A stretch of DNA of 6,662 nucleotides from JABDGZ01 sp964483785 (GTDB lineage: Bacteria; Omnitrophota; Gorgyraeia; Zapsychrales; Fredricksoniimonadaceae). The position numbers and the translations under genes were made by a program. The notes below the pieces were generated by a model. The model was not told the DNA's origin and did not search any database. It saw only the letters and a list, made by a program, of their open reading frames with translations. Below, piece by piece: positions 1-6,525 of the stretch. The stretch's first letter is position 1. Every line of letters starts with the position of its first letter. Where the stretch lies: NCBI GenBank assembly GCA_964483785.1, contig CAZACW010000079.1, forward strand, positions 1 through 6,662, written 5' to 3'.

Positions 1-407
1 CGCAGCGGCAGGCAATTGCCGGCCAGCATGTCCACCTCGGCATTATTGGTGCTGACAATCACATGGCCCACGCGCAAATCAACGGGGGCCAAGATGTAGG
101 ATTTGGTTTTATCACTTTTGTACTGGACGAGGGCGATGCGGCAGGTGCGGTTGGGATCGTATTCAATGCCTAAAACTTCAGCGGGATCATCGATGCGGGA
201 GCGCTTGAAATCAATGACTCTGTACATGCGCTTGTGCCCTGCCCCGCGGTGGCGCGATGTAATGCGGCCGTAAGAATTGCGTCCGCCGGAGCGCTTTAAG
301 GGCTGCAGCAAAGACTTTTCCGGCTTGCCCTTGGTCAGCTCGCTGAAATCCGGCAGGGCCGCGTGGCGTACACCGTTGGTATATGGTCTAAAACGTTTAA
401 TGCCCAT
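1..407 (-). CDS. rplB: 50S ribosomal protein L2, N-terminal part (runs off left edge)
   Basis: L2 is a primary 23S rRNA-binding protein of the large subunit, needed for subunit association and the peptidyl-transferase region. The 135 complete codons visible start MGIKRFRPYTNG and carry the L2 RNA-binding core: SGGRNSYGRITSRHRGAGHKR at about residues 40-60, then YRVIDFKR at 62-69. The OB-fold-like part follows, with VLGIEYDPNRTCRIALVQY at about 78-96. The visible end (VDMLAGNCLPL) is just before the usual NIPxG segment, so roughly half of a normal ~275-residue protein is missing beyond the window edge. The ATG at 405-407 gives the standard bacterial L2 N-terminus. An AGGG lies about 9 nt upstream as a modest ribosome-binding site. 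It lies 46 nt after rplW in the S10 operon. No frame damage is seen. Confidence 0.97.
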   Translation of the reverse strand, partial: MGIKRFRPYTNGVRHAALPDFSELTKGKPEKSLLQPLKRSGGRNSYGRITSRHRGAGHKRMYRVIDFKRSRIDDPAEVLGIEYDPNRTCRIALVQYKSDKTKSYILAPVDLRVGHVIVSTNNAEVDMLAGNCLPL

Positions 408-429
408 AATGAGGTTCCCTATTGCCAAA

Positions 430-452
430 CGCTTAACGCAAACCGCTAAGCG
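430..452 (-). other. small hairpin between rplW and rplB
   Basis: The 46-nt gap between the rplW stop and the rplB start contains a 6-bp inverted repeat: CGCTTA at 430-435 and TAAGCG at 447-452, with an 11-nt loop. It begins just after the rplW stop codon. No U-run follows on the transcript strand, so it does not look like a terminator. It could be a minor RNA structure or chance; arms this short arise easily by chance. Confidence 0.3.
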
Positions 453-453
453 C

Positions 454-729
454 TCATGCTCCTATTTTCTGCCCCTCTTTGAGGGAGACAATGGCTTTTT
501 TCCAGCCTGTTGTATATCCGGCGCGGTAGCGCACGCGCTTGAGCTTGCCCGGCACGCTGACGGTATTGACCGCATCCACCTTGACCTTATAAATCTCTTC
601 CACCGCGCGCTTCACGTCGATCTTGGTGGCGCCGGGGGCCACGCGAAAAAGGTATTGGCCCTGCTTTTCCAGGCTGCTGCCCTTTTCGGTTCTGACTAAG
701 GCCTTGACTATATCGTAACAGGTGATCAT
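454..729 (-). CDS. rplW: 50S ribosomal protein L23
   Basis: L23 binds domain III of 23S rRNA at the polypeptide exit tunnel, where trigger factor and SRP dock. The 91-residue product is within the normal bacterial range (about 90-100). It shows the family pattern: an N-terminal DIVKALVRTEK segment (variant of the usual I-K-x-P-x-x-TEK) and a central FRVAPGATKIDVKRAVEEIYKVKV helix-strand region at about 28-52. It then has the VNTVSVPGKLKR extended loop and the C-terminal WKKAIVSLKEGQKI. Start ATG 727-729 is preceded by GGAAGG, with 8 nt between AAGG and the ATG. It lies 21 nt after rplD and 46 nt before rplB and ends with TGA. The usual Pro of the N-terminal 'P-x-x-TEK' motif is Leu-Val here, a small deviation. 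Confidence 0.97.
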   Translation of the reverse strand: MITCYDIVKALVRTEKGSSLEKQGQYLFRVAPGATKIDVKRAVEEIYKVKVDAVNTVSVPGKLKRVRYRAGYTTGWKKAIVSLKEGQKIGA

Positions 730-750
730 CCGTTCAACCTTCCAAGCGTC

Positions 751-1374
751 TTACTGGATTCTTTTTAACAGCGTTTGTAACGCTTCCTTGGTCACTAAAA
801 CGTTTTTATGGTTCATGATATCCAAGGCATTGGCATCCATGGCCCTGACCAAGGTCAGGCGCGGGATATTGCGCGAGGCCAACAGCGTCTTTTCATTGGT
901 GCCGTCTAAGACAGCCAGGGTGCGGCCGTCGATTTTAAGGTCTTTCAAGATCGCCGCGAAATCCTTGGTCTTGCCCGAGGGGACCTCCAATTGCTCGACG
1001 CACAAAAGATGGTTGCCCAAAAATTTGGCGTTCAAGCTTTCGCGCAGGGCCGCGATCCTGGTCTTTTTGGTGATGTGATAGCCGAAATCCCGCGGATGCG
1101 GTCCGAAGATGATGCCGCCTTTTTTCCACAAAGGGGAACGGGTCGAGCCCTGGCGGGAGCGGCCGGTGCCTTTTTGGGCCCACGGCTTTTTGCCGCCGCC
1201 GGAAACATCGGACCTGGTCTTGGTGGACACCGTGCCCTGGCGCTGATTGGCGTTGTACATCACCACCGCCTGATGGATCACCGCGTCCTGCACATGGACC
1301 CCAAACTGCTCCTTGGGCAATTCAATGCTCGCCGCTTTGTTTCCCTTGAGATCAACCACGTTCAGTTCTGGCAT
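751..1374 (-). CDS. rplD: 50S ribosomal protein L4
   Basis: L4 is an early-assembly 23S rRNA-binding protein whose long loop lines the exit tunnel; in Escherichia coli it also represses its own operon. The 207-residue product matches the family length (about 200-210). Residues 1-50 form the first globular part (MPELNVVDLKGN, AVIHQAVVMYNANQRQGT). The extended tunnel loop is at about 52-95, with TRSDVSGGGKKPWAQKGTGRSRQGS and the typical GPHPRDF at 91-97. The Q-K-G-T-G residues, where macrolide-resistance changes arise in other bacteria, are unchanged. The C-terminal half carries VLDGTNEKTLLASRNIPRL at about 155-173. ATG 1372-1374 has an AGGG ribosome-binding site 7 nt upstream. The gap to rplC is 27 nt. 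No E. coli-style S10 leader precedes this operon, so L4 autocontrol by that route is not evident. Confidence 0.98.
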   Translation of the reverse strand: MPELNVVDLKGNKAASIELPKEQFGVHVQDAVIHQAVVMYNANQRQGTVSTKTRSDVSGGGKKPWAQKGTGRSRQGSTRSPLWKKGGIIFGPHPRDFGYHITKKTRIAALRESLNAKFLGNHLLCVEQLEVPSGKTKDFAAILKDLKIDGRTLAVLDGTNEKTLLASRNIPRLTLVRAMDANALDIMNHKNVLVTKEALQTLLKRIQ

Positions 1375-1401
1375 ATAACTTCCCTAAATAAGACCCTTCC
1401 G

Positions 1402-2151
1402 TCACTTTTTCGCCGCCGGGGCCGCTGTTTTGCCGGCCGAGGCCTTGCTTTGCTTCATCGGATTCTTCTTTACAGAAGATTGCGATGTTTTGACTTCATC
1501 CAAAGACCGGAATGCGCGTTTCTTAGACCTGTTGATCACCACAAATCCGTTTTTATGCCCAGGGACCGCGCCCTTGACCAAGATCAGGTTTTGGTCGGCG
1601 TCCACCTTCATGACGCGCAGGCTTTGCACGGTCACGGTGTCCATGCCCATGTGCCCGGGCATGTGCTGGCCCTTGTACACACGCGAGGGGTCGGAGCTGG
1701 AGCCGATGGAACCGACGCGGCGGTGGTGCATGGAACCATGGGCGGCCGGGCCGCCGTTCCAGTTCCAGCGGACCATGCCGCCTTGAAAACCCTTGCCGAT
1801 CGTGGTCCCGGTCACGTCCACATAATCGCCGGGCTTAAAAATATCTGCTTTAACCTGATCACCGACTTTATAGTCCACGGACTCTGCGCCGGAGGCGGAT
1901 TGGCCCATGGCGGAAAATTCCTTGATGTGCTTTAAGGGCGTCAACCCGATTTTCTTAAAAAGCCCAAGCATCGGCTTTTTCAGGCGCGTTTCCTTGACAG
2001 GCTCAAAGCCCAAAACAATCTTGGCCGGCTTCTCCTTCAGCCCCAGGACCGTGCAAGGCCCCGCTTCCACGACCGTCACCGGCGTGATATTGCCTTCCGT
2101 GTCGAAAATCTGGGTCATGCCGATTTTCTTGCCCATAATGCCGCGGATCAT
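1402..2151 (-). CDS. rplC: 50S ribosomal protein L3 with a basic C-terminal extension
   Basis: L3 starts large-subunit assembly and reaches toward the peptidyl-transferase centre. The N-terminus MIRGIMGKKIGMTQIFD is the L3 signature. The conserved centre is at about 118-169: IGKGFQGGMVRWNWNGGPAAHGSMHHRRVGSIG, then DPSRVYKGQHMPGHMG. TVTVQSLRVMKVDADQNLILVKGAVPG follows at about 172-198. At 249 residues it is longer than the ~205-215 usual in bacteria. The excess is a Lys/Ser/Ala-rich tail from about residue 212 ending KTAAPAAKK, probably disordered and rRNA-binding. The Gln methylated by PrmB in E. coli L3 aligns with Ser in the SIGSSSDPS segment. The start at 2151 fits the family and has AGGAG 6 nt upstream; the Met at residue 6 is an in-frame alternative. 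The gene follows a large palindrome in the rpsJ-rplC gap. Confidence 0.98.
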   Translation of the reverse strand: MIRGIMGKKIGMTQIFDTEGNITPVTVVEAGPCTVLGLKEKPAKIVLGFEPVKETRLKKPMLGLFKKIGLTPLKHIKEFSAMGQSASGAESVDYKVGDQVKADIFKPGDYVDVTGTTIGKGFQGGMVRWNWNGGPAAHGSMHHRRVGSIGSSSDPSRVYKGQHMPGHMGMDTVTVQSLRVMKVDADQNLILVKGAVPGHKNGFVVINRSKKRAFRSLDEVKTSQSSVKKNPMKQSKASAGKTAAPAAKK

Positions 2152-2157
2152 CTACAT

Positions 2158-2162
2158 CTCCT
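2158..2162 (-). promoter_or_regulatory. ribosome-binding site of rplC
   Basis: AGGAG on the minus strand lies 6 nt before the rplC ATG, an optimal spacing. It starts only 2 nt after the end of the 27-bp inverted repeat, so it is outside the stem but immediately next to it. The spacer holds an in-frame ATG-TAG pair directly before the real ATG, a one-codon start-stop. Confidence 0.75.
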
Positions 2163-2164
2163 GG

Positions 2165-2235
2165 TAAAAATAGGGACGTCTCCCTATTTTTATTCTAATT
2201 TTTTTCAGAAAAATAGGGAGACGTCCCTATTTTTA
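2165..2235 (-). repeat. 71-bp nested palindromic element filling the rpsJ-rplC gap
   Basis: Positions 2165-2191 and 2209-2235 are perfect reverse complements over 27 bp, separated by a 17-nt AT-rich spacer (2192-2208). Each arm contains its own perfect palindrome. Unit 2166-2191 is AAAAATAGGGA, spacer CGTC, then TCCCTATTTTT; unit 2209-2234 is the same with spacer GACG. The transcript can therefore fold as one 27-bp hairpin or as two 11-bp hairpins. The last three bases (2233-2235) are the rpsJ TAA, and the other end touches the rplC ribosome-binding site. The architecture (two palindromes in inverted orientation around a short spacer) resembles REPIN or MITE-type repeats, including those mobilised by REP-associated tyrosine transposases; no transposase is in the window. 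Each 11-bp hairpin, A-rich before and U-rich after a GGGA/TCCC stem, also resembles a bidirectional intrinsic terminator. The structure is seen directly; origin and role are inferred. Confidence 0.9.
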
Positions 2236-2534
2236 CTGCTTAATCTCCACGTCGACCCCGGCCGGCAAGTTCAGCTTGCGCAGCGCTTCCACTGTCTTGG
2301 AGGTGGGGTTGACCAAATCAATCAGGCGCTTGTGCGTCGCCAGTTGAAATTGTTCACGAGATTTTTTGTCGATGACCGGCGAACGCAGCACCGTGTACAG
2401 CTCTTTTTTCGTGGGCAGGGGCACCGGGCCCAAAATGGTCGCTCCGGTGCGGATGGCCGTGTCCACGATTTCCTGGGTGCTTTGGTCGATTAGCCGGTGG
2501 TCAAAGGCCTTTAGTTTTATGCGTATTTTCTGCA

Positions 2535-2535
<1 letters not shown>
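2233..2535 (-). CDS. rpsJ: 30S ribosomal protein S10 (NusE)
   Basis: S10 is a head protein of the small subunit and, as NusE, a partner of NusB/NusG in transcription antitermination. The product is 100 residues, close to the usual 100-105. It starts MQKIRIKLKAFDHRLID and has the conserved RTGATILGPVPLPTKKELYTVLRSP at about 30-54, then SREQFQLATHKRLIDLVNPT at about 59-78, ending LPAGVDVEIK. An upstream in-frame ATG at 2668-2670 would add 45 residues, but these are only tuf read out of frame and show no S10 similarity. The start at 2535 matches the family. This ATG shares one base with the tuf stop (TAATG), and GGAG inside the tuf 3' end lies 11 nt upstream, so translation is probably coupled to tuf. 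Its TAA stop overlaps the large palindrome downstream. Confidence 0.98.
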
Positions 2536-3731
<1,196 letters not shown>

Positions 3732-3738
3732 GACCCTG

Positions 3739-3744
3739 CCCTCC
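3739..3744 (-). promoter_or_regulatory. strong ribosome-binding site of tuf
   Basis: GGAGGG on the minus strand, with 7 nt to the tuf ATG, is a near-ideal Shine-Dalgarno sequence. It confirms the start and contrasts with the weak sites in front of rpsG and fusA. Confidence 0.85.
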
Positions 3745-3790
3745 GTTTAAAAGACACCTTACGTTGGTTTCGAACAGTTAAAATGATCCC

Positions 3791-3812
3791 TCCCCGCCTG
3801 CTGATGCGGGGA
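3791..3812 (-). other. GC-rich hairpin upstream of tuf, possible attenuator
   Basis: TCCCCGC at 3791-3797 pairs perfectly with GCGGGGA at 3806-3812 around an 8-nt loop, in the fusA-tuf gap about 60 nt before the tuf start. On the transcript strand the stem is followed by GGGATCATTTTAAC, so a four-base T-run comes only some 6 nt after the stem. That is a poor match to an intrinsic terminator. It may be an attenuator, a processing site or a leader structure for tuf. The hairpin is seen; the function is inferred. Confidence 0.5.
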
Positions 3813-3852
3813 CCCAAGGCTCATCCTGCTTTAAGTTTTAGTATTCTCTATG

Positions 3853-3884
3853 TTCCGCCAAAGGCGGATCCGCCTGCGGCGGAA
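3853..3884 (-). repeat. tandem GC-rich hairpin element after fusA
   Basis: Two 15-bp hairpin units lie end to end: TCCGCC-AAA-GGCGGA at 3854-3868 and TCCGCC-TGC-GGCGGA at 3869-3883, each a 6-bp stem with a 3-nt loop. The whole 32-bp block can also fold as one structure, because TTCCGCC at 3853-3859 pairs with GGCGGAA at 3878-3884 and AGGCGGATCCGCCT at 3862-3875 is a perfect palindrome. It begins about 18 nt downstream of the fusA stop on the transcript. No U-run follows, so a classical terminator is unlikely. It resembles short dispersed intergenic palindromic repeats found in many copies in some bacterial genomes. Copy number cannot be judged from one window. Confidence 0.8.
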
Positions 3885-3902
3885 AACAGATACAGGAGTT
3901 TG

Positions 3903-6008
3903 TTAACTGACTTTCGCCACAAAATCCTGACGGGCGCCGATGATTTTCTCGGCGATGCTGTTTGGAACCTGCGCGTAGAACGAAGGTTCCATAGAGAATG
4001 ATGCGCGTCCCTGCGTGAGGGACCGCAGCGCATTCGCGTAGCCGAACATTTCTGACAACGGGGCATCCACCAGGGCGGTCTTTAATTTGCCGCGGTTGCC
4101 TGTCTCCTTGATCTGGGCCCTGCGTTTCATCAGATCACCGGTGACATTGCCCCAGTGCTCGTCCGAGCACTCCACTTCCAGCTTCATGATCGGTTCCATA
4201 AACACAGAACCGGCCTTACGGAAGGCATCCTTTATAGCATATTTTGCCGCCAATTGGAAGGAAATTTCATCCGAGTCCACATCGTGGTAGGAACCGTCCA
4301 CCAGGGTCACGACGAAGTCCGTCACAGGATAGCCCGCAAGGATGCCGTTTTGGGAACCCATTTCGATCCCTTCCCTGCACGGTTTGATGAATTCGCGGGG
4401 GATGGCGCCGCCCTTGATCTTGTCCACAAAGACAAAACCTGTGCCCGGCTCGCCGGGCTCGACATCAATGACCACGTGCCCGTACTTGCCGCGGCCGCCG
4501 GACTGCTGGATATATTTGCCGACGATGCCGCTGACTTTTTTGGTGATGGCTTCCTTGTAGGCGACCTCGGGCCTGCCGACATTGGCTTCCAGATTATTTT
4601 CGCGCTTCATGCGGTCGACGATGATTTCCAAATGCAGTTCGCCCATCCCGGAGATGATGGTCTGGGAAGTCTCCTGGTCGAATTTGACGCGCAGAGACGG
4701 GTCTTCATCCAAAAATTTGCGCAGCACCATGCCCATCTTGTCCTGGTCCGCCTTGGTCTTGGGCTCGATGGCCAACGACACCACGGCTTCCGGCGGTTTC
4801 AAGCCTTCCAAAACAACGGGCTTGTCTTCCGCGCAGAGCGTATCGCCGGACTTGCTTTCCTTCAGGCCCACAAAGGCCACGATCTCGCCGGCGGCAGCGG
4901 AATTGATGATCTCCTGCTTGTTGGAGTGCATGATCACCATCTTGGAAATCTTTTCCTTCCTGCCGTTGGAGGAATTCAAATAATTGGTGCCGGGCAAAAA
5001 CTTGCCGGAATAAACGCGGGTGAAAAAAATCTTGCCGACATAGGGGTCAGAGGCGATCTTAAAGACCAGGCCCACGGGTACGCCATTGGCATCTGCTTTC
5101 AAGGCGATCCGCTCCTCCTTGTCGGAAGGGTTAAAGCCCTGCATCGGAGGAATGTCCAAAGGCGACGGCAGAAAATCCACGACCGCATCCAAAAGCATCT
5201 GCACGCCCCTGTTCTTTTTGGAGGTGCCGGTCAAGACCGGGATGAATTTGCAGGCGATCACCGTGCGGCGGATGGCCTTCATCAATTGTTCCTGGGAAGG
5301 CTCCTTGCCGTTCAAATAAATGTCGGCCATTTCATCATCGACTTCGGCCAAACGCTCGATCAGGGTGTGGCGGTACTGGGCCATGCGCTCCTGAAAGGCC
5401 TCAGGGAGAGGCAGGCGCTCGAATTCCATGCCGTCGACATCGTTGTATTGGATGTATTGCTGATGGATGATGTCGATGAGGCCCTTGAAATTGTCTTCGG
5501 TGCCGTCGTTAAAGACGATGGCCGCGGCATTGGCCCCGAAACGCTCATGCATCTGCACGATGACGCGGTCATAATCGGCGCCCAAACGGTCGATCTTGTT
5601 GATAAAGGCGATGCGGGGAACGTGGTATTTGTCGGCCTGGCGGTAAACGGTCTCGGTCTGGGGCTGTACGCCGGAACAGGCGCACAAAACGATCACGGCG
5701 CCGTCCAAGACTTTCAGGGAGCGCTCGACCTCGATGGTGAAATCCACGTGGCCGGGCGTGTCGATGATGTTGACGCGGTGCTCCCGCCAGAAACAGGTGG
5801 TGGCCGCCGCGGTGATGGTGATGCCGCGCTCCTGCTCCTGGGGCATCCAGTCCATGGTGGTGTTGCCGTCGTCGATATCGCCCATCTTGTGGATGGTGCC
5901 GGTATAATACAAAATCCGCTCCGTCGTCGTGGTCTTGCCCGCGTCGATGTGCGCGATAATACCGATATTACGAAACATGTTTAAAGGGACTGTATTAGCG
6001 GATGACAT
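3903..6008 (-). CDS. fusA: translation elongation factor G
   Basis: EF-G drives ribosomal translocation and, with ribosome recycling factor, subunit splitting, using GTP. The 701-residue product is full length. The G domain has AHIDAGKT at 19-26, ERGITIT switch I at about 60-66, DTPGH at 83-87 with catalytic His87 and NKID at 137-140 (usual form NKMD). The G5 region reads GTSKKNRGVQ at 261-270, where GSAFKNKG is common. Domain II has VFKIASDPYVGKIFFTRVYSG at about 315-335, and domain III ISGMGELHLEIIVDRMKRE at about 452-470. Domain IV carries QSGGRGKYGHV at 502-512 and the tip loop GSYHDVDSDE near 572-581. The C-terminal domain V has LSEMFGYANALRSLTQGRASFSME at about 651-674. The start at 6008 gives ten residues before MFRNIG, the normal lead; Met11 is an alternative. 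No clear Shine-Dalgarno is seen, and the rpsG stop is only 8 nt away, which suggests coupling. Confidence 0.99.
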   Translation of the reverse strand: MSSANTVPLNMFRNIGIIAHIDAGKTTTTERILYYTGTIHKMGDIDDGNTTMDWMPQEQERGITITAAATTCFWREHRVNIIDTPGHVDFTIEVERSLKVLDGAVIVLCACSGVQPQTETVYRQADKYHVPRIAFINKIDRLGADYDRVIVQMHERFGANAAAIVFNDGTEDNFKGLIDIIHQQYIQYNDVDGMEFERLPLPEAFQERMAQYRHTLIERLAEVDDEMADIYLNGKEPSQEQLMKAIRRTVIACKFIPVLTGTSKKNRGVQMLLDAVVDFLPSPLDIPPMQGFNPSDKEERIALKADANGVPVGLVFKIASDPYVGKIFFTRVYSGKFLPGTNYLNSSNGRKEKISKMVIMHSNKQEIINSAAAGEIVAFVGLKESKSGDTLCAEDKPVVLEGLKPPEAVVSLAIEPKTKADQDKMGMVLRKFLDEDPSLRVKFDQETSQTIISGMGELHLEIIVDRMKRENNLEANVGRPEVAYKEAITKKVSGIVGKYIQQSGGRGKYGHVVIDVEPGEPGTGFVFVDKIKGGAIPREFIKPCREGIEMGSQNGILAGYPVTDFVVTLVDGSYHDVDSDEISFQLAAKYAIKDAFRKAGSVFMEPIMKLEVECSDEHWGNVTGDLMKRRAQIKETGNRGKLKTALVDAPLSEMFGYANALRSLTQGRASFSMEPSFYAQVPNSIAEKIIGARQDFVAKVS

Positions 6009-6016
6009 AGACTAAA

Positions 6017-6487
6017 TTACCATCGTAAATGACTGAAGGCCCTGTTGGCTTCGGCCATCTTGTGGGTTTCATCGCGCTTTTTGATGGCAGGGCCCTCGGA
6101 CTTGTAGGCGGCCACCAGCTCTTCGGCCAGTTTGACGTCCATGGGCTTGCCTTTTTTGTTGCGGGCATAATCGCGGATCCAGCGCATGGCCAAAGACATG
6201 CCGCGCGCCGGCACAACATCTGTGGGGACCTGGTAGGTGGCGCCCCCCACCCGGCGGCTCTTGACTTCCAGCCTGGGGCGGACATTGTCAACGGCCTTAT
6301 TTAAGGCCTTGACCGGGCTTTCTTCCTGGGTCTTTTCCTTCAGGATGTTCAAAGCATTGTAAACGATGTTCTCGGCGATGGTCTTCTTGCCGTCCACCAT
6401 CAAAATGGCGATGAAGCGCGAGACCAAATCGCTGTTGTATTTGGGATCGCCGATGACCTTTCTTTTTTCTGCTCTGCGTCTTCTCAT
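6017..6487 (-). CDS. rpsG: 30S ribosomal protein S7
   Basis: S7 nucleates assembly of the 30S head by binding the 3' major domain of 16S rRNA, and it contacts the E-site tRNA. At 156 residues it has the common bacterial length. Visible blocks are the basic N-terminus (MRRRRAEKRK), ILMVDGKKTIAENIVYNAL at about 28-46, VRPRLEVKSRRVGGATYQVP at about 69-88 (the beta-hairpin), LAMRWIRDYAR at 99-109, and the C-terminus IKKRDETHKMAEANRAFSHLRW. ATG 6485-6487 is chosen because it gives the family N-terminus. The upstream leader is A-rich with no good Shine-Dalgarno close by; an AAGG sits about 20 nt away. It follows rpsL after 38 nt and precedes fusA by 8 nt. S7 is a known translational regulator of this operon in E. 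coli, but the rpsL-rpsG gap here is shorter and no matching structure is obvious. Confidence 0.98.
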   Translation of the reverse strand: MRRRRAEKRKVIGDPKYNSDLVSRFIAILMVDGKKTIAENIVYNALNILKEKTQEESPVKALNKAVDNVRPRLEVKSRRVGGATYQVPTDVVPARGMSLAMRWIRDYARNKKGKPMDVKLAEELVAAYKSEGPAIKKRDETHKMAEANRAFSHLRW

Positions 6488-6525
6488 AATCTTGTTTTTT
6501 TCTGGACCTTGAACCGGCCGTGGCC

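Noticed and set aside
991..1935. Plus-strand open frame of about 314 codons spanning rplD and rplC
   Set aside because: It runs antisense across two conserved ribosomal protein genes and their gap, has low-complexity Gly/Ala/His-rich content and has no recognisable domain.
3755..3790. T-arm-like TGTTCGAAACCA on the minus strand, suggesting a tRNA between fusA and tuf
   Set aside because: No acceptor, D or anticodon arms could be placed around it; only the short T-loop-like string matches.
3791..3812. Intrinsic terminator between fusA and tuf
   Set aside because: The stem is good, but the T-run is only four bases and is separated from the stem by several bases, so it is recorded as a hairpin and not a terminator.
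3820..3860. AT-rich GAATACTAAAACTT on the minus strand as a promoter -10 for tuf
   Set aside because: No convincing -35 at 16-18 nt could be found, so a promoter is not annotated.
4155..5984. Long open frame of about 609 codons on the plus strand, opposite fusA
   Set aside because: It is antisense to a fully conserved EF-G gene and has the His/Asp/Gly/Leu-rich composition typical of such shadows. It matches no family I recognise. Long antisense frames are common opposite GC-rich, highly expressed genes.
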